Positions 1-5,936 of a stretch of 12,367 nucleotides of DNA are shown here, in pieces; position 1 is the stretch's first letter, and each line of letters starts with the position of its first letter. The DNA lies in NCBI GenBank assembly GCA_029263035.1, contig JAJCYF010000177.1:1-12367 (forward strand), in the 5' to 3' direction. Both the position numbers and the translations under genes were made by a program. Source of the stretch: Actinomycetes bacterium. GTDB lineage: Bacteria; Actinomycetota; CADDZG01; JAHWKV01. Under the pieces are notes generated by a model. That model saw only the letters and a program-made list of their open reading frames with translations, did no database searches and was not told where the DNA came from.

Positions 1-57
1 CACCAGGGCAACCACCACCGCGGTGGCGAGGGCGCCGATGACCTTGCGATTGTTCAC
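1..57 (-). CDS. N-terminus of an exported or membrane-anchored protein (partial)
   Basis: The reading frame opens with GTG at 57-55 and continues off the left edge, giving 19 visible codons (MNNRKVIGALATAVVVALV). It has a short positively charged N-terminus followed by a hydrophobic run, the shape of a signal peptide or signal anchor. The GTG overlaps the TGA of the upstream gene by 4 bp (GTGA). A strong Shine-Dalgarno, GGAGGT, lies about 6 bases upstream inside the end of that gene, so translational coupling with the DUF5671 protein is likely. The function cannot be read from 19 residues. The start is well supported, but the identity is unknown. Confidence 0.7.
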   Translation of the reverse strand, partial: MNNRKVIGALATAVVVALV

Positions 58-662
58 TTTGACACCTCCGGCTCGGCGGAACTTACTCCGTTGACCTGCG
101 GGATCGCCTCCAGCTCGCTGCGGTAGTAAAGGTAGATCAGCCCGACGATCCCCAGCACTCCCCCGGCCCGCATCAAAAACCGCGGCGTCAGGTCGCCGGC
201 CAGGAAGGCGTGGACCGTAACCATCAGCGTTATCAGAGCAGTCGCCGTAACCACGAACAGGTTGACGTAGACAAAGCCGGTTCGAAGTGTCGCCAGCGGG
301 TCCAGCTCACCGGTTTTGACGCGCCGGCGCACCAGGACGCTCAGGTAGACGAAGATTGGGAAGGCGACGATGGCCATCGACACCCCTCCCCTGACCGCGC
401 CGCTGTCGGGACCTGAAGAACTGAAGCTGCGATAGCGGTCCGGGAACCAGTACTCCGCCAGACCCCAGATCAACACCAGCACCCCCAGGGCCGTGATGTA
501 CAGGGTGACCGCGGCCAGCAGGTGCAAGAAAATGTCCTTCGGCGAGATCGGCTCGCCGCGGTCCGCCCCCTTTTCGCGGCTGCGGTTCACCGAGACGACC
601 ACCACGGTCACCACCAGGCCGATGAGTAGGAGGGGGATCAGCAACCCGATCAGGCCGAACAT
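54..662 (-). CDS. DUF5671-type multi-pass membrane protein (copy A)
   Basis: This is a 202-residue integral membrane protein. It has an N-terminal hydrophobic helix (about 3-25), a charged linker (26-40), and then a domain I recognise as DUF5671-like. The domain holds four hydrophobic segments near 44-70, 93-111, 129-154 and 165-180, with a conserved-looking LIWGLAEYWFPD block after the first. It is clearly paralogous to the next gene upstream (shared pattern GDLTxRFxxRxGG...IVGxxYxYYxS). I chose ATG at 662 over the upstream TTG at 674 because GAGGG lies 5 bases before the ATG. The ATG begins one base after the TGA of copy B, so the pair is one operon. The biochemical role of DUF5671 proteins is not known to me. 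The tail (186-202) is polar. Confidence 0.8.
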   Translation of the reverse strand: MFGLIGLLIPLLLIGLVVTVVVVSVNRSREKGADRGEPISPKDIFLHLLAAVTLYITALGVLVLIWGLAEYWFPDRYRSFSSSGPDSGAVRGGVSMAIVAFPIFVYLSVLVRRRVKTGELDPLATLRTGFVYVNLFVVTATALITLMVTVHAFLAGDLTPRFLMRAGGVLGIVGLIYLYYRSELEAIPQVNGVSSAEPEVSK

Positions 663-663
663 C

Positions 664-1167
664 TCAGCCCTCAACCTGCTCTGCCGCCGGGGGCGGGCCG
701 GCTTTCGCGGCAGGCGGTTCGGCAGGGTCCTTCAGGTCGGACAGGTAGTAGGCATAGACGAACCCTACGATCATCAGGATTCCGCCCCCCCGGACGGCAA
801 ACCGGGCGGTCAGGTCGCCGCCCAGGAAGACGTAGATGACGGCAATCAGGTCGATGATCGTCGTGATCGCCAGCACAAAAAGCGTGAGGTAGGTCAGGGC
901 CTTCTTCACCATCGACGGCTCGGAGATGCTTCCGCCTCCGGCCGGCCTGTCGATCACCCGGTTCAGATACAGAAACAGGGGGAACGCGACCACCAGCATG
1001 GCGACGCCGCTGCGGATGGGCCCGCTGCCGGCGTAGGTATCCAGGGGATCCTCGAACCAGTGGTCCGCCAGTCCCCAGGTCAGCAGGGCGGCGCCGACGG
1101 CGCTGAGGTAGAGCGTGAGGAAGTTGAGAAGGTAGACAAAGACGTTGCGGGGGCCAGGATCCGGCAC
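664..1167 (-). CDS. DUF5671-type multi-pass membrane protein (copy B)
   Basis: This 167-residue membrane protein is essentially a single DUF5671-like domain. Hydrophobic segments lie near 9-32, 53-69, 92-115 and 127-141, with the block LLTWGLADHWFEDP at 28-41. The C-terminal 20 residues are rich in Ala and Pro. It resembles copy A over its whole domain but lacks copy A's extra N-terminal helix. The GTG start at 1167 is supported by AGGAG 8 bases upstream. It is the first gene of a minus-strand run of three, beginning just downstream of the hairpin at 1217-1250 that closes the sulfurtransferase unit. It should therefore have its own promoter in the short gap, but I see no convincing one. Function is unknown; membrane location is inferred from hydropathy. 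Confidence 0.82.
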   Translation of the reverse strand: MPDPGPRNVFVYLLNFLTLYLSAVGAALLTWGLADHWFEDPLDTYAGSGPIRSGVAMLVVAFPLFLYLNRVIDRPAGGGSISEPSMVKKALTYLTLFVLAITTIIDLIAVIYVFLGGDLTARFAVRGGGILMIVGFVYAYYLSDLKDPAEPPAAKAGPPPAAEQVEG

Positions 1168-1216
1168 CGGTAGTTCTCCTTCCAGGGCTTCCCTCAGTTT
1201 ACTCCTGGTTTACCGC

Positions 1217-1250
1217 GAAAAGGCGCGTGCCCGAAAGCCCGCGCCTTTTC
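1217..1250 (-). terminator. Hairpin terminator behind the sulfurtransferase gene
   Basis: There is a perfect 11-bp inverted repeat, GAAAAGGCGCG (1217-1227) and CGCGCCTTTTC (1240-1250), with a 12-base loop, starting 9 bases past the TAG of the minus-strand rhodanese gene. The arms are GC-rich at the loop side and carry four A/T pairs at the base, so a U-run forms the 3' arm in either direction. It could stop transcription from both strands. There is no U-tract beyond the stem, so the efficiency is uncertain. Confidence 0.65.
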
Positions 1251-1259
1251 TTAGGGAAA

Positions 1260-2111
1260 CTAGCCCTTTTCTACGGGCACTCCGACCAGGGACCCGTACT
1301 CGGTCCAGGAACCGTCGTAGTTCTTGACGTTGTCGAAGCCCAGCAGCTCACGCAGCACGAACCAGGAGTGCGAGGAGCGCTCGCCTATCCGGCAGTAGGC
1401 GATGACCTCGGGCAGGTCGGAGGTGATGCCCTCGTTCTTGTAAAGCTCGGTCAGCTCCTCGACCGACTTGAACGAACCGTCGTCCCGGGCGCACTTGGCC
1501 CAGGTGATGTTGGCGGAACCGGGGATGTGCCCGGGAACCTGAGCCTGCTCCTGCGGAAGGTGCGGCGGAGCCAGCAGTTCGCCGCGGAACTCCTCAGGCG
1601 AACGTACGTCGACGAATGCGCCCTTGGCGTCGACCGCCTTGATCACTTCGTCACGCAGGGCCCGCAGCTCATCGCGGGTCCCGGAGGTCTTGGCCGGGTT
1701 GGAGGCGGGGGTCGGGGTAACGGGCTCGGTCTGCAGCTCGCGGCCCTCCAGCTCCCACTTCTTGCGTCCGCCGTTCAAAACCTTCACGTTGTCAAAGCCG
1801 CGGTACTTGAGAACCCAGTAGGCGTAGCAGGCAAACCAGTTGTTGTTGCCGGCGTACAGCACCACGGTATCGCCCTCGTTCACGCCGGAGCGGGCCAGCA
1901 GCTTATCCACGCCCGCGGAATCGATGAACTCACGGCGGGGCAGGTCGTGCAGGTCCGAGGCCCAGTCCCACGAGATCGCTCCCGGGATGTGGCTCTTCTG
2001 GTACAGGGTGGTGTCCTCGTCGACCTCGACCAGGACCACGCCCTCCTTGCTGCCGCCCCAACTTGCTACCTCGTCGGTTTCGACGAGCACATCATTTGCG
2101 TACTCCGCCAT
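1260..2111 (-). CDS. Thiosulfate sulfurtransferase (two-domain rhodanese, mycobacterial CysA2/CysA3 type)
   Basis: This 283-residue cytoplasmic rhodanese transfers sulfane sulfur from a donor such as thiosulfate to an acceptor such as cyanide or a thiol. It has two domains: an N-terminal non-catalytic rhodanese fold (about 8-126, with NNNWFACYAYW at 89-99 and LNGGRKKWELEG at 112-123) and a C-terminal catalytic fold (about 145-278). The active-site loop is CRIGERSSH with nucleophile Cys240. FVDVRSPEEF (166-175) and GHIPGSANI (194-202) are classic rhodanese blocks. The ending NYDGSWTEYGSLVG closely resembles, from memory, mycobacterial CysA2/CysA3. Length is normal for the family. ATG at 2111 directly follows the TAG of the regulator, with GGGAG upstream, so the two genes are co-translated. 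A role in sulfur trafficking or detoxification is inferred. Confidence 0.96.
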   Translation of the reverse strand: MAEYANDVLVETDEVASWGGSKEGVVLVEVDEDTTLYQKSHIPGAISWDWASDLHDLPRREFIDSAGVDKLLARSGVNEGDTVVLYAGNNNWFACYAYWVLKYRGFDNVKVLNGGRKKWELEGRELQTEPVTPTPASNPAKTSGTRDELRALRDEVIKAVDAKGAFVDVRSPEEFRGELLAPPHLPQEQAQVPGHIPGSANITWAKCARDDGSFKSVEELTELYKNEGITSDLPEVIAYCRIGERSSHSWFVLRELLGFDNVKNYDGSWTEYGSLVGVPVEKG

Positions 2112-2924
2112 CTAAGCTCTCCCTTTCTCAACACTTATTCCGTTAGTTGACTTCCTTCGGATGACCTCTCTACAGACCGGGTCACCCCGTGCTACCGATG
2201 CTTCCGTTTCAACCTCGCTCGGGTGTCCAAGTGCCGCCATCGCTCCCTCCTTGAGGGCGGGGTCGATGAGAATCACCAGGTCCGAGTGCTCCAGGGCGAT
2301 ATCCCTAAAGGGACAGTCCGGAGTTTCAATCTCTGCGTAGTCGTGCTCCAGGCGGACGACGTCGGTCAGGGGCGAGAACCGCCGCAACTCCTGCACGAGC
2401 GCCCCTACCGCCGCCGCAAAGTCCAGGCCCCCGGCCCGGTATCCGAGCATGAGCTTGCGGCCCTCGTCGCGGGCGACCTGCTCGGCCAGTGCGTAGACCT
2501 CCTCGCTGTCGATCTTGCCGGCCAGCCGGACGAAGATCTGTGCGATCAGCCGGTAGGGATTCGGCGCGGCCGACCGGGCCTCGGCGACCGCTGGGATCAG
2601 CTCGGGGACGATGGCCTGGGGACCGCTCTCGTCGGCGGGAGGTGAGACCTCCCAATCCTCCAGGTTGCCCATCTCGCCTTCCCAGGTGAAGTACACCTTG
2701 GAGGGCCTGCCCTTGCCCTTTCGGCGGATGCCGGTTGCCAGGAACCCCGCCTCGACCAGCAGGTCCAGGTGGGCTCGGGCGACGTTGGCGTGAAGTGAAA
2801 ACTCGTCCGCAACCTCCTTGGCGGTCAAGGACCCCGCTCTCAAAAGGTGCCCCAGAATGGCCGACCGGGTCGGCAGCGCCAAAGCCTTGGCGGCTTTGAC
2901 CGACTGATCGTCACCGACCGGCAT
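2112..2924 (-). CDS. Winged-helix transcriptional regulator, SufR/COG2345-like
   Basis: This is a 270-residue cytoplasmic regulator. The N-terminal winged helix (about 12-80) has the pattern PTRSAILGHLLRAGSLTAKEVADEF, then a recognition helix around HANVARAHLDLLVEAGFL (45-62) and a basic wing (RRKGKGRPSKVYF). A linker follows, then a C-terminal sensor-like domain (about 120-255) with DCPFRDIALEHSDLV at 203-217 and DPVCREVI at 248-255. That layout matches the SufR/COG2345 group, some of which bind an Fe-S cluster. Only two cysteines are present (Cys204, Cys251), fewer than the four of cyanobacterial SufR, so cluster binding is doubtful. ATG at 2924 has GGAGGGG 7 bases upstream. It forms an operon with the rhodanese (zero-base gap), suggesting control of that gene and itself in response to sulfur or redox state. 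This role is inferred. Confidence 0.87.
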   Translation of the reverse strand: MPVGDDQSVKAAKALALPTRSAILGHLLRAGSLTAKEVADEFSLHANVARAHLDLLVEAGFLATGIRRKGKGRPSKVYFTWEGEMGNLEDWEVSPPADESGPQAIVPELIPAVAEARSAAPNPYRLIAQIFVRLAGKIDSEEVYALAEQVARDEGRKLMLGYRAGGLDFAAAVGALVQELRRFSPLTDVVRLEHDYAEIETPDCPFRDIALEHSDLVILIDPALKEGAMAALGHPSEVETEASVARGDPVCREVIRRKSTNGISVEKGRA

Positions 2925-2959
2925 CTGATGTCCCCTCCTCGCTCACCCGACCACTCTAA

Positions 2960-3000
2960 AGCCATTTTATATAGTTTGCACAGTGAAAAAGGATTAATAG
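2960..3000 (-). promoter_or_regulatory. AT-rich candidate promoter and operator upstream of the SufR-like gene
   Basis: An unusually AT-rich island in a GC-rich window sits 36-76 bases upstream of the regulator start. On the minus strand it contains TATATAAAAT (possible -10) but no good -35 at the right distance. A near-perfect dyad, TTTGCAC-A-GTGAAAA (2975-2989, one mismatched pair), overlaps this region and could be an autoregulatory operator. Coordinates of the promoter elements are approximate. Confidence 0.4.
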
Positions 3001-3057
3001 GGTAAATGCGGTTGGCGAGCGGGCCGGAAGGGCTGATCTGTAAGAAAACCGGCCCAT

Positions 3058-3100
3058 AAAAAACCTCGCCGGGCTGCCTGTGAGGGCTAACCCGGCGAGG
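3058..3100 (-). terminator. Rho-independent terminator of the 54-aa minus-strand gene
   Basis: A perfect 10-bp stem, CCTCGCCGGG (3064-3073) paired with CCCGGCGAGG (3091-3100), has a 17-base loop. Reading on the minus strand it is followed directly by six T (3063-3058). It begins 19 bases after the TGA of the small ORF at 3119-3283, which supports that ORF being a real transcribed gene. Confidence 0.82.
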
Positions 3101-3118
3101 GATACATCCGTTGGCCGA

Positions 3119-3283
3119 TCAGGTGCGCTTGGAGTCTCCGGCGCATTCGCATAGGCCGAACTTGCGGTAGAAGTCGTGAAGGGTGGTGGCCAGGGGCGTT
3201 GCCGGGTTGCATCCGGAGGACGACTGGTCCTTGTCGATCCTCGTTGAGATCTCCTTGCGGATTTGGGTGTTGTGCCTGCTCAT
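3119..3283 (-). CDS. Small Cys-containing protein of unknown function (54 aa)
   Basis: This gene encodes 54 residues. The first 20 are basic and polar (MSRHNTQIRKEISTRIDKDQ). A Ser-rich turn with Cys25 follows, and the C-terminus has HDFYRKFGLCECAGD with a CxC pair (Cys45, Cys47). I do not recognise a family. ATG at 3283 is preferred, with GGAG 10 bases upstream; an in-frame TTG at 3316 with AAGG 5 bases upstream would add 11 residues. Support for a real gene comes from the strong minus-strand terminator right behind it and the dyad elements in front of it. The CxC and third Cys could bind metal or be redox-active, but this is speculative. No membrane segment or signal peptide is visible. Confidence 0.6.
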   Translation of the reverse strand: MSRHNTQIRKEISTRIDKDQSSSGCNPATPLATTLHDFYRKFGLCECAGDSKRT

Positions 3284-3310
3284 GGGGCGCTGTCTCCGGA
3301 TCGTAATGGT

Positions 3311-3329
3311 AAGCAAGTGAGCCTTGCTT
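3311..3329. repeat. Inverted repeat AAGCAAG-N5-CTTGCTT
   Basis: A perfect 7-bp dyad with a 5-base centre, extendable by two more pairs past one mismatch. It overlaps the alternative TTG start of the 54-aa gene and lies 28 bases upstream of its ATG. It could be an mRNA hairpin in the leader or a protein-binding site. Confidence 0.5.
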
Positions 3330-3338
3330 CCCTACGAC

Positions 3339-3360
3339 GTAGCAAACCGCGATTTGCTAC
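3339..3360. promoter_or_regulatory. Operator-like inverted repeat GTAGCAAA-N6-TTTGCTAC
   Basis: A perfect 8-bp dyad with a 6-base spacer, 56 bases upstream of the ATG of the 54-aa gene on the minus strand. The half-site GTAGCA recurs in the dyad at 3685-3706 next to the other small gene. GTAGCGAACCGC at 3427-3438 matches 11 of 12 bases of this site's left half and spacer. The size and symmetry fit a dimeric repressor site; no specific regulator can be assigned. Confidence 0.5.
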
Positions 3361-3391
3361 CGATTCCTAGGTGGCTGGCACCCCAATTTTG

Positions 3392-3407
3392 GTAGGGCTA
3401 GCCCTAC
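3392..3407. promoter_or_regulatory. Perfect 16-bp palindrome GTAGGGCTAGCCCTAC
   Basis: A spacer-less 16-bp palindrome in the gap between the two small minus-strand genes, sharing the GTAG outer bases with the neighbouring dyads. The composition is reminiscent of sites for DtxR-type metal regulators (TAGG...CCTA), but it does not match the 19-bp DtxR/IdeR consensus, so no regulator is assigned. Confidence 0.45.
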
Positions 3408-3479
3408 TCCTTCGACTCCACGGTGGCGTAGCGAACCGCCCGGGCGCGCCGGAACCCGGAGGAATCGCTCGGAGGCTGT

Positions 3480-3692
3480 TTAGGCGGCGGAGCCGGCCAA
3501 CTCGGGAGCCCTGGCAACGTCGTGCACGACCCCGGCGACGGAGCACCGGCATTCGGGCTCACCGTCGGCAGGGTGCGACCACACCAAGGTTCCACAGAGC
3601 AGGCATTGCGACAAAGTTTCGGTGTTCCGTCCGCCGTTTACGGTGCAGTCACCGAGGGGGATCTCCAGAACGCCCATTCGTATAGGTAGCAT
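3480..3692 (-). CDS. Small putative zinc-ribbon protein of unknown function (70 aa)
   Basis: This gene encodes 70 residues with G/C-rich third positions across most of the frame, consistent with coding. The central part carries CLLCGTLVWSH (Cys30, Cys33, His40) and ECRC (Cys48, Cys50), plus Cys16. CxxC followed 14 residues later by CxC is the layout of a small metal-binding knuckle, most likely zinc. No transmembrane segment is visible. The start is uncertain: ATG at 3692 has GGGGG 12 bases upstream, while ATG at 3677 has no Shine-Dalgarno. The first start lies inside the dyad 3685-3706, so an operator bound there would cover the translation start region. I do not recognise a family. The gene lies on the same strand as the 54-aa gene downstream, with about 200 bases between them. 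Confidence 0.58.
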   Translation of the reverse strand: MLPIRMGVLEIPLGDCTVNGGRNTETLSQCLLCGTLVWSHPADGEPECRCSVAGVVHDVARAPELAGSAA

Positions 3693-3706
3693 GCGTGATT
3701 GCTACC
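3685..3706. promoter_or_regulatory. Operator-like inverted repeat GGTAGCA-N8-TGCTACC
   Basis: A perfect 7-bp dyad overlapping the start codon and leader of the 70-aa gene. Its arms share GTAGCA/TGCTAC with the dyad at 3339-3360, with a spacer two bases different, so both may be read by the same protein. It also lies about 57 bases upstream of the divergent YihY-family gene and could affect both directions. Confidence 0.5.
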
Positions 3707-3719
3707 CCCGTACCGGGTA
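3703..3719 (-). promoter_or_regulatory. CsoR-like element TACCC-N7-GGGTA near a candidate -10
   Basis: On the minus strand the sequence reads TACCCGGTACGGGGGTA. This resembles the TACCC...GGGGGTA operators of copper-sensing CsoR repressors as I recall them. A candidate -10, TAATAC (3722-3717), for the 70-aa gene overlaps its edge, so the element would cover the transcription start. No -35 at standard spacing is visible and no CsoR gene is in the window, so this is a motif resemblance only. Confidence 0.3.
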
Positions 3720-3762
3720 TTAGAAACGCTCAGGGCTGACGCGGGCAAAAAGCAGGGATAGC

Positions 3763-4635
3763 TTGGCGGACATAACGAACACGTTTCACCGGATCGATGC
3801 CTTACGGCAGCGCCACAAGATGCTGGGTTTCGTTGTGGACGTCGTGCGGAAGTTCCGTCGCGACCAGGCGGGGTACCTGGCCACGCTGGTCGCGTATTAC
3901 GCATTCTTCTCACTGTTTCCACTTCTTCTGGTCCTGGTCAGCGTCCTGGGGTTCGTCTTGGGAAGGGACTCCGAGCTTCGACGGCAGATCATCACCGCAC
4001 TTTTGACCCAGATTCCGGTCATCGGCCACCAGGTGAACCGATCCATCTCGGAGATCAGGGGAAGCGGGCTGGCGCTGGGGCTGGGAGTTGCCGGCACCCT
4101 TTTGGCCGGGACCTCCGTTATCCGAGCCCTGCAGCACGGCCTGAACGAGATCTGGGGGGTTCCGCACCACCACCGGCCCAATATCATCGTTGCCCGCCTG
4201 CAGTCCCTGGCCTTTTTGGCTCTACTGGGGACCGGTGTCGTGGCCTCTACGCTGGTGGCGGGAATCGGCGGCACCACCGGCGGCGTGCTTCCGCTCGGGC
4301 TGCGAGCCGCCGGGATCGCTACCTCCGTCGCCCTCAACTTCGGCATGTTCCTGGTGGCGTTCAGATTTCTCACCTCGGCTCAAATCACTATCGGGCAGGT
4401 ATGGCCGGGCGCCGTCTTCGCCGCGTGCGGGTGGGCCGCAATGCAGACCATGGGGGGATTTGTCGTCCGCACGCTCCTCCCGCGTGCGACCATCCTCTAC
4501 GGATTCTTTGCAATCGTGCTGGGACTTATGGCCTGGCTGTTCGTCGGATCAAACATGACTCTGCTGGCCGCCGAGGTGAACGTTGTGCGGGCCCGCAGGC
4601 GGTGGCCGGGGAAGGACCCGGCCGGCGAGGACTAA
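3763..4635 (+). CDS. YihY/UPF0761 family inner-membrane protein (formerly 'ribonuclease BN')
   Basis: A 290-residue polytopic membrane protein of the YihY/virulence factor BrkB family. The signature near the start is YLATLVAYYAFFSLFPLLLVLVS (split as YLATLVAYYAFF at 38-49 and SLFPLLLVLVS at 50-60). It is followed by RALQHGLNEIWGVP (121-134) and, late, MAWLFVGSNMTLLAAE (256-271). About six hydrophobic segments lie near 42-66, 102-122, 146-168, 180-202, 212-234 and 244-272, and the tail is basic. The old ribonuclease BN name for this family is generally held to be wrong; the true function is unknown. TTG at 3763 is the chosen start, with AGGGA a few bases upstream. ATG at 3820 has no Shine-Dalgarno and would remove 19 residues. 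It transcribes away from the small-protein cluster. Confidence 0.92.
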   Translation: MADITNTFHRIDALRQRHKMLGFVVDVVRKFRRDQAGYLATLVAYYAFFSLFPLLLVLVSVLGFVLGRDSELRRQIITALLTQIPVIGHQVNRSISEIRGSGLALGLGVAGTLLAGTSVIRALQHGLNEIWGVPHHHRPNIIVARLQSLAFLALLGTGVVASTLVAGIGGTTGGVLPLGLRAAGIATSVALNFGMFLVAFRFLTSAQITIGQVWPGAVFAACGWAAMQTMGGFVVRTLLPRATILYGFFAIVLGLMAWLFVGSNMTLLAAEVNVVRARRRWPGKDPAGED

Positions 4636-4665
4636 GACGACATTTTTATGAAAAGGGCCGTCTTA
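4633..4665 (+). terminator. Weak hairpin at the end of the YihY-family gene
   Basis: TAAGACG (4633-4639, including the stop codon) pairs with CGTCTTA (4659-4665) around a 19-base loop that itself holds an A/T-rich mini-dyad. There is no T-run beyond it, so it is at best a weak terminator or attenuator between this gene and the 54-codon ORF downstream. Confidence 0.3.
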
Positions 4666-4726
4666 TCCTGTCAATGACCGGCCGGGAGAACTATTTTGGT
4701 AACACATAGTTCGGGAGGCAAAAATC

Positions 4727-4891
4727 ATGTTCACCGAATGGCCTGATATCGAGCCCGAGCAGGACAACCCCCTCCTACAGGTCGCCGAACACAACCTGGT
4801 GGAGTTCCTTCGCAGCAGCTGCCCAAACGACTCCTCCAACCCCCCGGTAGACCCCAAGATCAGCCCCCCGCCGCTGATCTGCAGCAACTAG
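4727..4891 (+). CDS. Small acidic, proline-rich protein or peptide precursor (54 aa)
   Basis: ATG at 4727 has an excellent GGGAGG 8 bases upstream and opens a 54-codon frame ending in TAG. The N-terminal 30 residues are acidic and helix-compatible (MFTEWPDIEPEQDNPLLQVA then EHNLVEFLRS). From Cys32 the sequence becomes Ser/Asn/Pro-rich (SSCPNDSSNPPVDPKISPP) and ends PLICSN with a second Cys. An acidic leader-like half followed by a small core with Cys and Ser is the outline of a ribosomal peptide precursor, but no modification enzyme or transporter is adjacent, so it may equally be an ordinary small protein. It ends 7 bases from the convergent topoisomerase gene. No family is recognised. Confidence 0.6.
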   Translation: MFTEWPDIEPEQDNPLLQVAEHNLVEFLRSSCPNDSSNPPVDPKISPPPLICSN

Positions 4892-4898
4892 AAGTGCG

Positions 4899-5936
4899 TT
4901 AGGCAACTTTGCTCCGCACCTGCTCTCCCTCAATGAGGGAGAGCACGGCGGCGTCAACGGCCTCCCGGAAGTCCCACTCCCCCATCGCGTCCTGGTCCAG
5001 CTCCTCCAACGCCGAAGCGATGGTTCTGCCCGACAGGTAGTCATCGATGATCCGAGGGTAGATGTACGACGATCGGCACACCGCAGGCGTGTTGCCGATG
5101 GAGGCTGCCACCGCCTTGACCGCACCCGCCACCGCGCGCTTGCGGGCAGTCGCGGATCGGGCATCCAGGCGGGCGGCCAGCTCGACCGCCGCGAGTACCG
5201 TTGCAGTCCAGGTCCTGAAGTCCTTTGCGGTGAAGTCGCCTCCGGTGATCTCCTTGAGGAACAGGTTGATGTCGGCGGACTTAACGTCGACCCAGCGGCC
5301 GTCCACCTTGTAGGCCAGAAGCTCGGATCCGGTCCGGCGGCGCTTCAGCTTTGCAAGGATGTCGTAGATGTCGGGGTCCACGATGGTGTGCAGCTGGCGC
5401 TGCTGGTGCTTGGCGACGAAGTCGAAGGTGATCGTGTGGTCGGGACCGAGCTTGACGTGGCTCTTGAGGATGGTCGCGATGCCGAAGGTGGCGTTCTTGC
5501 CGGAAGCGTACTGCTCGCTTCCCAGCCGAAAGGCCCCGCGATCCAGCATTCGAGCGGCCGCTGCAAGGACCCGCTCCCGGCTCATGTCGGGCGCCATCAG
5601 GCACTGTCTGGTCTGGCGTCTGAGGTCGGGCAGGCAGTGGGCGAACTGGACCATGTGCTCGAACTTGAGCTGATCCCGCATCGTCCTCCACTGCGGGTGG
5701 TAGAGATACTGCTTGCGGCCGGCGACGTCGAATCCGATCGACTGGATATGGCCGTTGGGATACGGGCATATCCAGACCTCGTTCCAGGCCGGGGGGATAA
5801 CCAGCGTGCGAATCCGGGCCAGCGTCTCCGCGTCCTTTAGCGGCTGCCCGAACGGATCCAGGTACTGAAATCCCTTTCCCCGCCGGACGCGGGTGATACC
5901 CGGCCGCGACTGGTCCGACCGTCTCAGGCGGGGCAA
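4899..5936 (-). CDS. DNA topoisomerase IB (poxvirus/bacterial type)
   Basis: A 345-residue type IB topoisomerase, which relaxes supercoils by nicking one strand through a 3'-phosphotyrosyl intermediate. The N-terminal clamp domain spans about 10-85 (VIPPAWNEVWICPYPNGHIQ at 46-65, DVAGRKQYLYHPQWR at 70-84). The catalytic domain follows. Residues placed by motif are Arg137 (FRLGSEQYA), Lys176 (FDFVAKH), Arg241 (KDFRTW), Asn282 (GNTPAV) and the nucleophile Tyr291 (SSYIYP). This set matches the Deinococcus enzyme as I recall it, with Asn in place of the viral His. TTG at 5936 is the start, with GGAGG 5 bases upstream. The protein is complete and intact. It stands alone between convergent and divergent neighbours, so the context adds nothing about its role. 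Confidence 0.96.
   Translation of the reverse strand: MPRLRRSDQSRPGITRVRRGKGFQYLDPFGQPLKDAETLARIRTLVIPPAWNEVWICPYPNGHIQSIGFDVAGRKQYLYHPQWRTMRDQLKFEHMVQFAHCLPDLRRQTRQCLMAPDMSRERVLAAAARMLDRGAFRLGSEQYASGKNATFGIATILKSHVKLGPDHTITFDFVAKHQQRQLHTIVDPDIYDILAKLKRRRTGSELLAYKVDGRWVDVKSADINLFLKEITGGDFTAKDFRTWTATVLAAVELAARLDARSATARKRAVAGAVKAVAASIGNTPAVCRSSYIYPRIIDDYLSGRTIASALEELDQDAMGEWDFREAVDAAVLSLIEGEQVRSKVA

Noticed and set aside
493..1173. 226-codon plus-strand frame opposite the DUF5671 genes
   Set aside because: It is antisense to two clear membrane proteins with good starts, and its translation is a Gln/Asp/Arg-rich shadow.
2976..3003. Plus-strand promoter-like TTGCAC-N16-TAGGGT
   Set aside because: No plausible plus-strand gene follows; the first frame after it is 17 codons. 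The AT-rich island is better explained by the divergent regulator gene.
3392..3407. Assigning the 16-bp palindrome as a DtxR/IdeR iron box
   Set aside because: It shares only TAGG/CCTA character and does not fit the 19-bp consensus spacing; no such regulator is in the window.
3371..3685. 104-codon plus-strand frame through the dyad region
   Set aside because: It runs antisense to the small Cys-containing gene, its translation is Arg-rich low complexity and it has no ribosome-binding site.
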